NCBI GenBank assembly: GCA_002337045.1
Contig: DDFF01000006.1
Coordinates: forward strand, 62,001 to 126,000
Direction of reading: 5' to 3'
DNA: 64,000 bases
Source of the DNA: Bacteroidetes bacterium UBA1935
GTDB lineage: Bacteria > Bacteroidota > Bacteroidia > Chitinophagales > Chitinophagaceae
A model generated the notes under the pieces. The model was given only the letters and a program-made list of their open reading frames with translations, was not told the origin of the DNA and did no database searches. Within the stretch, counting starts at the first letter, position 1; the number at the start of each line of letters is the position of its first letter. Below are positions 7,811 to 17,587 of this stretch, piece by piece. The position numbers and the translations under genes were made by a program.

Positions 7811-9262
7811 ATGAGGAAGGGTTTATTTCCACTAATTCAGGCACTAATTTTTTGGGGTATAAATGCCGCAGCACAGGTATTGCCTGCCAACGGAGATTCG
7901 CTGCACTACCGGCTGATAGGCTTTAGCGTGCCGGAACAATCAGGTACCACTACCTACAAGCTGGAGATATATGCTTTCAATACCAATATAACAAAGAGCC
8001 TGACTGGCAAACCCATCCTTACACAACAAGAAAAAACAAATAGGATAATTGCAACTGTACCTGCTTTTGGCAAGAGATATGTGTGGCGTGTGAGCTATTT
8101 GAGAGGAACAAAACCTCCTATTAAAAGTGAAGTATACAGTTTTGTAGTGCGGGATAATCCATACTCGAACAGCGAGGTATCGAGGGTAGATGTGATAAAT
8201 GCGGCAACGAAGTATAAAGACATGCTCGTGTTCTTTGACAATACCCGCTCGCTATACAATATGCAGGGCGAACCAGTTTGGTTTTTGCCACAGATACCGG
8301 GCGTTAATGATACAGGCATACATGTGGTGCGAGACCTAAAACTGACCAAAGACAATACCATCACCTTCCTGACCAATAAGAACGTTCATGAGATAAGCTA
8401 CTACGGTCATGTGTTATGGTCCGGGCCAAACGATGGTAAAGTGAGTGGTAAAACCGCAGAACAGTATCACCACGAGGTTACTAAATTATCTAACGGGCAC
8501 TACCTGACCATTGGCGATAAATTTGTACCCAGTGAACGTGTCGGCAAGCCTGATACTGCTTCTATACTACCCACCAATAAAGGGCCACAAACACCATGCG
8601 GTACACTGATAGAATATAACGCGAAAAATGAGATTGTATGGACATGGAACTCTTGCGACTATATTAAAGCCGGTGACCTGATAACGCACTTCAACGCATT
8701 TTATCTTGATGAGAAAAACAAAGTATTCTATACCAGCTATCGCAATATAGGCAGGATAATTAAGGCCGAATACCCAAGCGGGCGAATGTTGGCACAGTAT
8801 GGCTATGATATTAATAATGACGGCAGTGTGCTGATGGGTAACATCTTCTCTCAACACAACTGCAACCTGAATAGCGATGGCAACCTGATACTATTCAACA
8901 ACAATTTTAAAATGCACTTGCCTACTGCAGAGCGCGAGAAAGATTGTGTACCGGCAGTTGTTGTATTTAAAGAACCTACTGCTAAAAACAAAACACTGCA
9001 AAGAATATGGGAGTTTAAAACAGATATAGATACGTTTACAAAACCTATGTCATCGGGCGGTGGTAGCGTACGCGAACTTGACAAAGGCGACTATCTTGTT
9101 TGTACAGGCCTACCTGGCCGAAACTTCATTGTCTCTAAAGACAAAAAGATACTATGGAATGTGGTAACATGGCAGAAAGAAAAAGGCGAATGGAAACCTG
9201 CGTCGGGTTATCGCATCAGCCCCATCAGAAAAGAGGATTTGCCTAAAGTATTATTCAAATAA
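7811..9262 (+). CDS. Arylsulfotransferase (ASST)-family exported protein
   Basis: A 483-residue protein with an N-terminal signal sequence (MRKGLFPLIQALIFWGINAAAQ). A fibronectin-like segment of about 90 residues follows, then a beta-propeller of the arylsulfotransferase family. Typical blades include MLVFFDNTRSLYNMQGEPVW, GTLIEYNAKNEIVWTWNS and SQHNCNLNSDGNLILFNN. Family enzymes transfer sulfate between phenolic compounds in the periplasm. Many Bacteroidota members are only distantly related, so enzymatic activity is uncertain; candidate catalytic histidines are in ITHFNAFY and SQHNCNL. Single gene with a strong terminator after it. Confidence 0.75.
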   Translation: MRKGLFPLIQALIFWGINAAAQVLPANGDSLHYRLIGFSVPEQSGTTTYKLEIYAFNTNITKSLTGKPILTQQEKTNRIIATVPAFGKRYVWRVSYLRGTKPPIKSEVYSFVVRDNPYSNSEVSRVDVINAATKYKDMLVFFDNTRSLYNMQGEPVWFLPQIPGVNDTGIHVVRDLKLTKDNTITFLTNKNVHEISYYGHVLWSGPNDGKVSGKTAEQYHHEVTKLSNGHYLTIGDKFVPSERVGKPDTASILPTNKGPQTPCGTLIEYNAKNEIVWTWNSCDYIKAGDLITHFNAFYLDEKNKVFYTSYRNIGRIIKAEYPSGRMLAQYGYDINNDGSVLMGNIFSQHNCNLNSDGNLILFNNNFKMHLPTAEREKDCVPAVVVFKEPTAKNKTLQRIWEFKTDIDTFTKPMSSGGGSVRELDKGDYLVCTGLPGRNFIVSKDKKILWNVVTWQKEKGEWKPASGYRISPIRKEDLPKVLFK

Positions 9263-9288
9263 AAAAGCCCCGATAACTCGGGGCTTTT
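9263..9288. terminator. Bidirectional terminator between ASST-like gene and alaS
   Basis: AAAAGCCCCGA (9263-9273), loop TAAC, TCGGGGCTTTT (9278-9288). The stem is perfect with A/T tails on both sides and sits between the converging stops at 9262 and 9292. Confidence 0.88.
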
Positions 9289-9291
9289 GTT

Positions 9292-12009
9292 TTATAATAG
9301 TGATTTTACTTTTTCTATAACGGCTTGCAAGCTGCCTGCATCTTGTCCGCCTGCTGTCGCCAGCGTTTTTTGTCCGCCGCCGCCACCTTTGATGAGTGGT
9401 GCAACGTGTTCTTTGATGATTTTGCCAGCATCCAGTCCTTTCGCAGCCACAACACTATCTGCCACACCTACTGCTACAAATGGCTTGCCATCTATGTTTG
9501 CACATAGTACAACAACGTGATCATTCAGGTGGTGCTTCACATCAAAGCAAAGTTTTTTCAGCATATCGGCAGTGCCTACTTCTACTATCGTACCAACGAA
9601 AGTTACCTGATTGATGATTTCATCTTTGGTCAATACCTCGTTGCGGATAGCTACCAGTTGGCGAGCTTCTAAAGACTCTACATGTTTTTCCAGTTGTGCT
9701 TTTTCTTCCTGCAGTTTTTCAATTGCTTTCAATACATCTTTCGGATGCTTTAGTGCAGCATTGATATTGTGCAGTGTATGCAAGTGGTTGTTTACATACG
9801 CCTCCGCAGCACTACCGCTTACTGCTTCTATACGGCGAACACCTGCAGCTACAGCACTTTCGTGCTTTATCTTAAAGAAGCCAAGCTGGCCTGTGCTGCC
9901 TACGTGCGTACCACCACACAGCTCTATAGAGTAGCTAGGGTCCATCACTACCACACGTACTTTGTCGCCATATTTTTCGCCAAACAATGCCATAGCGCCC
10001 ATTGCTACTGCTTCGTCCTTAGCCATTTCTTTTATAACGACAGGTACGTTTTCGCGTATCTTCTGGTTAACGATGGTTTCTATTTGTTCAATTTCTTCTT
10101 CGGTTACTTTAGAGAAATGTGAGAAGTCGAAACGCAGATGTTCTTCATTTACCAAAGAACCTTTTTGTGCTACGTGTGTACCCAATACACTGCGCAGTGC
10201 AGCGTGCAGCAAGTGCGTAGCACTGTGGTGGATTGTTGTAGCACCACGTTTATCAGCATCAACCTTAGCTATTGCATTTGCAGCTGGGTTTGATGGCAGC
10301 TCTTCTGCAAAGTGAATGATGAGGTCGTTCTCTTTCTTTGTATCTACGATGTGTATTACCTCGTTAGGGAAAACTAGTGTACCAGTATCACCTACCTGAC
10401 CACCACTTTCGGCATAGAAAGGTGTTGTATCCAACACCAGTTGATAGCTTTCTTTACCCTTTGCTTTTACTTTACGATACCTTAGTATAGACGCTTGTGT
10501 TTCGAGGCTGTCGTAGCCTACAAATTTTGTAGCTGCATCTTTCAGCACTACCCAGTCTTCCGTATCCAGTGCAGTTGCTGCACGGCTGCGGCCTTTTTGT
10601 TGTTGCATTTCAGCTTCAAATGCAGCTTCATCCACATTCAGATTATTTTCCTGTCCTATCAGGCGAGTCAAATCTATCGGAAAACCATAAGTATCGTACA
10701 ATTCAAACGCAGCTTTACCATTAATGGTTTTGCTGTTTTGTGCGTTTGTTTCTTTTACGATATCGTCAATTTTCTTAAGACCTTTATCAAGCGTGCGCAG
10801 GAAAGCTTCTTCTTCTTCCTTTACTACTTTGCAAACAAGGTCTATCTGCTTGTGTAGCTCTGGGAATACATTTTCAAACTGCTTTGCCAATACAGGCATC
10901 AGTTGTGCCAGCAGCGGTTGCTTGTAGTCGAGGTAAGAGTAATAATACCTTGAAGCCCTGCGCAATATGCGGCGGATAACATAACCCGCACCTGTATTAC
11001 TAGGTAACTGGCCATCTGCTATGGTGAAGCCGATAGCACGTATATGGTCGCTCAGTACGCGGAAAGCAATATCCTGTTTGCTATCTGTGTAGCCGTATTT
11101 TTTACCCGTTATCTTTTCAATCTCTGCAATAGTGCCGGTAAACAAATCTGTATCATAGTTGCTCTGCTTACCTTGCAGTACACGTACCAAGCGCTCAAGG
11201 CCCATACCTGTATCTACGTGTGTTGCAGGCAGCTTATCTAGTCTTGTATATTCTATAACTTTCGTAGCGCGTTCCTTTTTGAAAGCATCGCCCTTATCTC
11301 CCGCATAGTTTTTTTCCCAATTATCAAATGCTGATTTATCATCCCATACCCTACTAAATTGCATGAACACATTGTTCCAAATCTCAATAACCTGTGGGTG
11401 GTCATTATTTACCAGTGTTTTACCATCAACTGCTTTGCGTTCTTCTTCTGTGCGGCAATCAACATGTATTTCGCTGCACGGTCCACATGGACCTGTATCA
11501 CCCATCTCCCAGAAGTTGTCCTTCTTGTTGCCCATCAGTATGCGGTCTTCTGCAATGTATTGCTTCCAGAAGTCGTACGCTTCCTGATCCATTGCGAGAC
11601 CTTCTTTTTCATCACCGCCAAATACTGTAACGTATAATTTGTCCTTAGGTATTTTATATACATCTGTCAGCAGCTCCCAGCTCCACTCGATTGCCTCTTT
11701 TTTGAAGTAGTCGCCAAAGCTCCAGTTGCCCAGCATTTCGAACATGGTATGGTGGTAGGTATCTACACCTACTTCTTCCAAATCGTTGTGCTTACCACTT
11801 ACGCGCAGACATTTTTGTGTATCTGCCACACGGGCATCGGGCGCCTGCTTGTTGCCGAGGAAGTAATCCTTGAACTGGTTCATACCCGAATTGGTAAACA
11901 AGAGGGTAGGATCGTTTTTAACAACAATAGGTGCAGATGGCACAATAGCGTGTCCCTTGCTGCTGAAGAAATCTAAAAACTGCTGGCGTATTTCGTTAGC
12001 TGTCAACAT
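9292..12009 (-). CDS. alaS: Alanyl-tRNA synthetase
   Basis: Charges tRNA-Ala. The 905 residues cover the class II catalytic domain (starting MLTANEIRQQFLDFFSSKGH), the tRNA-recognition region, the editing domain with zinc-binding HHSATHLLHAAL and CGGTH, and the C-terminal oligomerisation domain with a Gly-rich GGGGGQKTLATAGG. Length is normal for the family (about 870-960). It stands alone, with a -7 element only eight bases before its ATG, so the mRNA may be nearly leaderless. Confidence 0.98.
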   Translation of the reverse strand: MLTANEIRQQFLDFFSSKGHAIVPSAPIVVKNDPTLLFTNSGMNQFKDYFLGNKQAPDARVADTQKCLRVSGKHNDLEEVGVDTYHHTMFEMLGNWSFGDYFKKEAIEWSWELLTDVYKIPKDKLYVTVFGGDEKEGLAMDQEAYDFWKQYIAEDRILMGNKKDNFWEMGDTGPCGPCSEIHVDCRTEEERKAVDGKTLVNNDHPQVIEIWNNVFMQFSRVWDDKSAFDNWEKNYAGDKGDAFKKERATKVIEYTRLDKLPATHVDTGMGLERLVRVLQGKQSNYDTDLFTGTIAEIEKITGKKYGYTDSKQDIAFRVLSDHIRAIGFTIADGQLPSNTGAGYVIRRILRRASRYYYSYLDYKQPLLAQLMPVLAKQFENVFPELHKQIDLVCKVVKEEEEAFLRTLDKGLKKIDDIVKETNAQNSKTINGKAAFELYDTYGFPIDLTRLIGQENNLNVDEAAFEAEMQQQKGRSRAATALDTEDWVVLKDAATKFVGYDSLETQASILRYRKVKAKGKESYQLVLDTTPFYAESGGQVGDTGTLVFPNEVIHIVDTKKENDLIIHFAEELPSNPAANAIAKVDADKRGATTIHHSATHLLHAALRSVLGTHVAQKGSLVNEEHLRFDFSHFSKVTEEEIEQIETIVNQKIRENVPVVIKEMAKDEAVAMGAMALFGEKYGDKVRVVVMDPSYSIELCGGTHVGSTGQLGFFKIKHESAVAAGVRRIEAVSGSAAEAYVNNHLHTLHNINAALKHPKDVLKAIEKLQEEKAQLEKHVESLEARQLVAIRNEVLTKDEIINQVTFVGTIVEVGTADMLKKLCFDVKHHLNDHVVVLCANIDGKPFVAVGVADSVVAAKGLDAGKIIKEHVAPLIKGGGGGQKTLATAGGQDAGSLQAVIEKVKSLL

Positions 12010-12016
12010 AAGGCTG

Positions 12017-12024
12017 CAAAGATA
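12017..12024 (-). promoter_or_regulatory. -7 promoter element of alaS
   Basis: TATCTTTG on the minus strand, ending eight bases before the alaS ATG. The spacing implies a very short or absent 5' leader. Confidence 0.5.
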
Positions 12025-12185
12025 ATTAGCTGATTTGATGATTGTCTTGTTAGTCAGGGTATTATTGAGGAAAATATTATCTGATTGTATGATGAATTAT
12101 AAAAAAACATAAAAGGTGCCACCATTGTACATAACTATGTTTTTTATCATTTCATTAGCTAATAATCACATCAGCTAATCAGCTC
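12020..12185. repeat. Imperfect long inverted repeat between alaS and BatA-like gene
   Basis: An inner stem of ATAAAAAAACATA (12099-12111) pairs with TATGTTTTTTAT (12136-12147), with one bulged base. Outer arms share related sequence: AGCTGATTTGATGATT on the left and AATCACATCAGCTAATCAGC on the right. The block fills the space between two divergent genes, where a terminator is not expected. Confidence 0.5.
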
Positions 12186-12193
12186 ATTAACCT

Positions 12194-12201
12194 TATATTT
12201 G
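12194..12201 (+). promoter_or_regulatory. -7 promoter element of the BatA-like operon
   Basis: TATATTTG matches TAnnTTTG and lies five bases before the GTG start at 12206, again giving a very short leader. Confidence 0.5.
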
Positions 12202-12205
12202 ATAC

Positions 12206-14242
12206 GTGAGTTTTCTCTATCCCTTATTTCTGCTGGCGGGGCTAACGCTTGCCATACCCGTACTGATACACCTGTTCAACCTGCGCAGGTACAAGACGGT
12301 TATGTTTCCGCATACCCGTTTTCTGAAAAGCATACAGCTGAAATCGCAGAAACAATCACAACTGAAATATAAATGGCTGCTGGCAATGCGCCTGCTGTTC
12401 CTTGCAGCTATGGTACTGGCATTTGCACAGCCTTTTTTTGTAGGCAATAAAAAAGATACTACTAACAGGCTGCAGGTTATCTATCTGGATAATTCGGGTA
12501 GTATGAGTGTAAAGAAAGGTGCACGCACCTTGTTTGAAACTGCAAGGGATGCGGCCCGTGAGCAGATACGCCATGCCCCCACAGGCACACGCTTCCTGCT
12601 GCTGACGAACGACAAGCCAGCAAGCTATCAGCCACTGCCTGCAGATAAAGTACTGGCGTTGCTAAACACGATAGATATCAGTGCCAACAGCAAGCCAGCG
12701 GACAAGACGCTGGCAACTGTTAACAGCATCATGCAGAGCGAATCTTTTGCAGCGGCAGATGTATATTATTACTCAGATTTTCAGCAAAGTGGTTTCCCTG
12801 CCAAGGCAGATAAGAACCTGCTGCGCAACATACATATTTATGGCGTGCCTGTACAGACAAGTGCTGCGGGCAATGTGTTTATAGATACCGCCTATCTGGA
12901 TGCCCCTGTATTGCAAAGTGGCGTGCAGAACAGGCTGATTGTACGCAGCCGCATAGCGGGTGATGCGCCGAAAGAGAATCCTGTATTGCAGCTTACCATT
13001 AACGGGCAGGTAAAAAGTGCTTCTGCACTGCATTTCAACGACAAGAATGAAAGCACTGATACCCTCAGCTTTTCTGTAAACGACGCCAATTGGCAGCGCA
13101 TGGTGCTCAGCATCAACGATGCTTCTGTTCGTTTTGATGATACATTCCGCATTAGTGCTCGCAGTGCCCCCAGCCTGAATGTACTGGTGATGAACGAAGG
13201 CCAACCTAATCCTTATATACAAGCAGCTTTTCGTGCATATAATGGTTTTCAGCTTACACAATCGGGCATCACCCAAAATGTAAACGACTGGCAGCAGTAC
13301 AACCTCGTTATCCTCAACGGCATCACCCGTATGGATGCAGCTATGGGAAAGGCCATTGCCAATGCATTGCAGCAGGGGCAGAGCATCTGCATCTTCCCTG
13401 CACGTGGTACTGACCCAACTGCACTGAACGAGGGGCTGCAGCAGATAGCGGATATTAAGATAACGGGCATAGATACGGCTTCTCAGCCTGCTACCAACCT
13501 GCAACAAGGCAGCGATCTGGTGCGCGATATGTTTGAACGCATACCCGAAAACATACAATTGCCGGTTGCCAACTGGCACTATAAAATAGATGCAGGCCTG
13601 TCTGCCAATCAGCAGGCAGTGCTCAGCTTCCGCAGTGGTGACCCGATGTTGGCTAAATACACACCATCAAAAGGCAGCCTGTACATCAGTGCCGTGGCGG
13701 TAGATATGCAGTCGGGCAATTTTGCAGGCAGCTATTTCTTTGTGCCTTTCCTGTACCAGATGGCCATGCAAAGCCGCGGCGGCGATATGTATGCGCTGAC
13801 ACTGGGCAGGCAGCAGGCGGCTTTCATACCTTTTGAAGGCACGGGCGAACGTAATATGGTACACATATACGGAAACGGGATAGATGCCATACCACCGCAG
13901 CGCCCGGGAGGCAAAGGGTTGGATGTATTTCCTGACATGGCAGTACAGCAGGCAGGTTTTTACCAGCTGAGCGCCGCAGGCAGCGATACCGCATTGGTAG
14001 CCATCAACAATAGCAGAGATGAGTCTGTACTGAACACATGGGCCATTGGCGACCTGAAAAAGCAGTGGGACGGAGATAATATATACTGGCTCAGCACTAC
14101 CGAAATAAGCAGTGCCAACCATGCTTCTACCCTCGGTAGTTTCCCGCTTTGGAAAGTTTGTGCTATTTTAGCCGTGTTAATGCTGGCTGCCGAGACGTAT
14201 TTACTGGCAGGCGGTTTTCGCAAACAAGCAGCTACACAATAG
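12206..14242 (+). CDS. BatA-domain membrane protein with vWA-like region
   Basis: A 678-residue inner-membrane protein. The N-terminus is the BatA (aerotolerance regulator) domain: YPLFLLAGLTLAIPVLIHLF, the RRYKTVMFPHTRFL motif, and a second membrane helix LLAMRLLFLAAMVLAFAQPF. A von Willebrand factor A-like fold follows, with the metal-site motif DNSGSMSV near residue 95. A long extracytoplasmic part and a final membrane helix (LWKVCAILAVLMLAAETYLL) complete it. GTG start at 12206. It heads a five-gene operon with seven bases or fewer between the first two genes. The role is unknown; Bat proteins in general are linked to envelope stress. Confidence 0.85.
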   Translation: MSFLYPLFLLAGLTLAIPVLIHLFNLRRYKTVMFPHTRFLKSIQLKSQKQSQLKYKWLLAMRLLFLAAMVLAFAQPFFVGNKKDTTNRLQVIYLDNSGSMSVKKGARTLFETARDAAREQIRHAPTGTRFLLLTNDKPASYQPLPADKVLALLNTIDISANSKPADKTLATVNSIMQSESFAAADVYYYSDFQQSGFPAKADKNLLRNIHIYGVPVQTSAAGNVFIDTAYLDAPVLQSGVQNRLIVRSRIAGDAPKENPVLQLTINGQVKSASALHFNDKNESTDTLSFSVNDANWQRMVLSINDASVRFDDTFRISARSAPSLNVLVMNEGQPNPYIQAAFRAYNGFQLTQSGITQNVNDWQQYNLVILNGITRMDAAMGKAIANALQQGQSICIFPARGTDPTALNEGLQQIADIKITGIDTASQPATNLQQGSDLVRDMFERIPENIQLPVANWHYKIDAGLSANQQAVLSFRSGDPMLAKYTPSKGSLYISAVAVDMQSGNFAGSYFFVPFLYQMAMQSRGGDMYALTLGRQQAAFIPFEGTGERNMVHIYGNGIDAIPPQRPGGKGLDVFPDMAVQQAGFYQLSAAGSDTALVAINNSRDESVLNTWAIGDLKKQWDGDNIYWLSTTEISSANHASTLGSFPLWKVCAILAVLMLAAETYLLAGGFRKQAATQ

Positions 14243-14248
14243 CCACTT

Positions 14249-15499
14249 ATGCAAGTGCTCATTCAACAAGCGAAGATTACAGACACACGGTCGGGTTTCC
14301 ACAATCAGATAGTAGATATTTTAATTGAAGACGGCATCATTAAAGACATTGCACCATCCATTAATGCAAATGCAGATACTGTTGTAAAAGCAGACGGCCT
14401 TTGCGTTAGCACCGGATGGACGGATATACTGGCAGACTATCGCGAACCGGGTTTTGAACATAAAGAAACCATAGCAAGCGGGCTGCGTGCAGCTGCCGCA
14501 GGTGGCTATACACATGTGCTTACGGCACCAAGTACCAATCCTGCTGTCAGCACCAAATCAATCGTACAATCGCTGGTGCAAAAAGCGGCGGGCAATGTTG
14601 TAAGCCTGCATCCGCTTGGTGCCATCACACAAGACATAGAAGGTAAAAATCTGGCAGAGATGCTGGATATGCATGCGCATGGCGCTGTTGCCTTTACAGA
14701 TGGCTGGAAGCCCGTGCAAAATGCACAGCTGATGCTGAAGGCATTAGAATACATAAAATCTTTCAACGGCACACTGGTGCAGATACCTGTAGACAGCGCA
14801 CTGGCTGCAGGCGGCTTGATGCACGAAGGTCCTGAATCTGTAAGATTGGGTATGGCAGGCATACCATCGCTGTCAGAAACCATATTGCTGTATCGCGATA
14901 TAGAACTGCTGCGCTACACAGGCTCTCGCCTGCATGTAACGGGTATCTCTACTGCCGAGGGGGTGGAGATGATACGCAATGCAAAAAAAGAAGGGCTTAA
15001 CATTACCTGCTCTGTAACGCCATACCACCTTGTGCTGAACGATACCGCACTGGGCGGCTACAGCAGCATGTACAAAGTAATGCCACCTATCCGTAGCGAG
15101 GCCGACAGGCAGGCATTGCTTGCAGGCGTTGCAGATGGTACGATAGATTGCATCGCATCGCACCATCGCCCGCAGGAATGGGACGCCAAAACAAAAGAAT
15201 ACGAATATGCCGCAGACGGCATGAACATACAGGAGATAGCTTACAACCTTGTGTTACAGTCAGTAGGTGCAGAACGCGTTGCAACATTATTTACCACAGC
15301 ACGTGATATCTTCGGCCTTGGGAATACTAATATTGAAAAAGGTGCTGTGGCAGATATAACACTGTATACCGCAAGCGGAAGCCAGCAATTGGATAAGATG
15401 CAATCGGCATCTGCCAACAATCCGTTTATTGGTACAGTGCTGCAAGGTAAGGTGGTGGGCATCATCAACAATAAGCAGATACACTTAAATCAATCATAA
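14249..15499 (+). CDS. Dihydroorotase-like protein, probably catalytically inactive
   Basis: The 416-residue sequence follows the type I dihydroorotase/allantoinase amidohydrolase fold throughout. The metal centre is missing. Where active enzymes have D-x-H-x-H-x-REPG, this protein reads TDILADYREPG, so both histidines are replaced (L61 and D63). The SDHAPH motif with its catalytic Asp reads ASHHRPQ (about 301-307). The LHVxHxST motif reads LHVTGIST, losing another ligand. Non-catalytic homologues (PyrC') serve as scaffolds for aspartate transcarbamoylase in some bacteria, which is one possibility. Operon context points instead to an envelope-related role. Overlooked annotation as an active PyrC is a risk. 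Confidence 0.85.
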   Translation: MQVLIQQAKITDTRSGFHNQIVDILIEDGIIKDIAPSINANADTVVKADGLCVSTGWTDILADYREPGFEHKETIASGLRAAAAGGYTHVLTAPSTNPAVSTKSIVQSLVQKAAGNVVSLHPLGAITQDIEGKNLAEMLDMHAHGAVAFTDGWKPVQNAQLMLKALEYIKSFNGTLVQIPVDSALAAGGLMHEGPESVRLGMAGIPSLSETILLYRDIELLRYTGSRLHVTGISTAEGVEMIRNAKKEGLNITCSVTPYHLVLNDTALGGYSSMYKVMPPIRSEADRQALLAGVADGTIDCIASHHRPQEWDAKTKEYEYAADGMNIQEIAYNLVLQSVGAERVATLFTTARDIFGLGNTNIEKGAVADITLYTASGSQQLDKMQSASANNPFIGTVLQGKVVGIINNKQIHLNQS

Positions 15500-15501
15500 T
15501 T

Positions 15502-16005
15502 ATGAAACAGACACATACTACTTACGGACTGATTACCGGGCTTGCTACTGTTATTTTCAGCGCCCTTATGATGGTAATGAAAATGGATATGGATTCCAGC
15601 CTGAAGTATGTGTCTTATGCCATCATGCTGGGCGGGCTCATTATGAATGCAATGGCCTATTCCAAAGCAAATGACAACTACGTAACATATGGCAATATTT
15701 ACGGCAGCTGTTTCAAAGCAGTACTTATCATGTCTGTACTGGCATTGCTGTGGGGTGTAATTGTATTATATGCTTTCCCTAACCTGAAAGATGAAGTGCT
15801 GTCTAAGATGGCAGACAAATTTGAAAGAGATGGTACCCCTGAAGAACAGGCAGAAGTTGCTATGAACTTTACAGAGAAATACTGGGGCGTGATGCTGATA
15901 TTCGGCTCACTGATTATTACACTGTTTTGGGGTGCTTTGCTTTCGCTGATTGCTGCTGCCATACCTAAAAAGAAAGGCTCAATGCCGGAGCACATGCAGG
16001 CTTAA
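15502..16005 (+). CDS. DUF4199 membrane protein
   Basis: A 167-residue integral membrane protein of the Bacteroidota-specific DUF4199 family. It has four hydrophobic segments (about residues 8-25, 37-52, 70-90 and 128-150) and the conserved SYKAND-like stretch YSKANDNYVTYGNIYGSCFK. Function unknown. It starts two bases after the dihydroorotase-like gene and is clearly part of that operon. Confidence 0.85.
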   Translation: MKQTHTTYGLITGLATVIFSALMMVMKMDMDSSLKYVSYAIMLGGLIMNAMAYSKANDNYVTYGNIYGSCFKAVLIMSVLALLWGVIVLYAFPNLKDEVLSKMADKFERDGTPEEQAEVAMNFTEKYWGVMLIFGSLIITLFWGALLSLIAAAIPKKKGSMPEHMQA

Positions 16006-16029
16006 TACATTTACAACTTATTCAGAGCA

Positions 16030-16569
16030 TTGGAGACAACACAAGGAAAAGGCAATAAGTATATACTACCCCTGCTGATGGGTTTTGCACTGGCTGCGGT
16101 AAAAATTGTTTGCAGTACTATACAGTTCAAATATTATCTGGAAGATTTCAAAGCCAGTTATATCATCTTCTTCGTATCGCTGGCAAGTGGTATTGCCATC
16201 ATATTGTTTACAGGCATTATGCAGAAAAACAGGCTTGCAGGTGCAACCATGAAGGAGATATTTCAGGCTATGTTTCTGACTATACTGGTAGGCATAACGC
16301 TGTCATACGGTTTTGAACAGGCATGGATGTATAGCGATGTTTCCATTTCTGACAGGATATTTACAGGTAAAATGAATTACCTAAAAACATACCCTAACTC
16401 TGCTACCAAAATAGAAGAGCTACGCAAAGAATACCTGCAAAACAGGAATGCGAAGCCCACATTTGGTAATTTAACAACAGGTTTGCTGGTAGATATAGTG
16501 AGGTATAGTATATTAGGCTTTATTTTTGCATTGATTTTGAACCGTAAAAAAACCGGAGCTACCGCATAA
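16030..16569 (+). CDS. DUF4199-like membrane protein
   Basis: A 179-residue membrane protein with four hydrophobic segments and a layout like the preceding DUF4199 protein, which suggests a diverged paralogue or partner. No ATG is available at the N-terminus: the chosen start is TTG at 16030, and the next in-frame ATG (16078) would remove the basic residues before the first membrane helix. It ends one base before the glycosyltransferase start. Function unknown. Confidence 0.7.
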   Translation: METTQGKGNKYILPLLMGFALAAVKIVCSTIQFKYYLEDFKASYIIFFVSLASGIAIILFTGIMQKNRLAGATMKEIFQAMFLTILVGITLSYGFEQAWMYSDVSISDRIFTGKMNYLKTYPNSATKIEELRKEYLQNRNAKPTFGNLTTGLLVDIVRYSILGFIFALILNRKKTGATA

Positions 16570-16570
16570 T

Positions 16571-17512
16571 ATGCCCGATATATCAATCGTCATACCATTA
16601 TACAACGAAGAGGAATCGCTACCTGAACTGGTGGACTGGATAGAGCGTGTATGCGGTGAAATGGGCTACAGCCATGAAATCATCATGGTAGACGATGGTA
16701 GTACCGACAGCAGTTGGGAGGTAGTAAAGCGCCTGTCTAAAGACTACACTGCGGTACACGGCATCAAATTTCAACGTAACTACGGTAAGAGTGCCGCACT
16801 GAATGAGGGTTTTAAAGCAGCAAAAGGCAATGTGGTTATCACGATGGATGCTGACCTGCAGGACAGTCCCGACGAAATACCTGAACTGTATCGCATGATA
16901 ACAGCCGACGGATTTGATCTGGTAAGCGGCTGGAAGAAAGTGCGCCACGATAATACATTCACAAAAAATCTGCCTTCAAAACTATACAACGGCGTCAATC
17001 GCTGGGTATCGGGCATTAAGCTGCACGATATGAACTGCGGCCTGAAGGCATACAATAAGAAAGTAGTTAAGAGTATAGAAGTATATGGCGAAATGCACCG
17101 CTTTATACCTGTACTTGCCAAAAGCGCGGGCTTCCGCAAGATTGGCGAGAAAGTAGTGGTACACCGTGCACGCAAATACGGTGTATCAAAATTTGGCTGG
17201 GAGCGCTTTATTAATGGCTTTCTCGATTTGCTCTCTATTCAGTTCATCAGCCGCTTTGGTAAAAAACCGATGCACTTCTTCGGTTTGCTGGGTACCATCG
17301 CCTTTATGATAGGTTTTGCATCTACCATCTATCTCATCATCAGCAGGTTGATAGAAGGTGCAGATTTTGGCCTTACCAACAGGGTAACATTCTATCTGGC
17401 GCTCACTACCATGATTATCGGTACACAGTTTTTCCTGGCAGGCTTTCTTGGCGAACTGATAAGCCGCAGTGCTGCTGACAGAAACCACTATCTGATAGAA
17501 GAAACTTTCTAA
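16571..17512 (+). CDS. Glycosyltransferase family 2, polyprenyl-phosphate sugar transferase type
   Basis: A 313-residue GT2 enzyme of the DPM1/GtrB/ArnC group, which moves a sugar from a nucleotide donor to undecaprenyl phosphate. The N-terminal GT-A domain shows SIVIPLYNEEESLPEL, the donor site MVDDGSTDSSW, and the metal-binding DADLQDSPDEIPEL. The C-terminus has two membrane helices (about 240-262 and 273-297). It is the last gene of the operon headed by the BatA-like protein. Donor and acceptor are not known. Confidence 0.9.
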   Translation: MPDISIVIPLYNEEESLPELVDWIERVCGEMGYSHEIIMVDDGSTDSSWEVVKRLSKDYTAVHGIKFQRNYGKSAALNEGFKAAKGNVVITMDADLQDSPDEIPELYRMITADGFDLVSGWKKVRHDNTFTKNLPSKLYNGVNRWVSGIKLHDMNCGLKAYNKKVVKSIEVYGEMHRFIPVLAKSAGFRKIGEKVVVHRARKYGVSKFGWERFINGFLDLLSIQFISRFGKKPMHFFGLLGTIAFMIGFASTIYLIISRLIEGADFGLTNRVTFYLALTTMIIGTQFFLAGFLGELISRSAADRNHYLIEETF

Positions 17513-17587
17513 AAACTACTACGTATTAGTACGTATTTAAATACCCCATAAACGGTATATAGCAGGCTATTGCATACATCTACCTTC

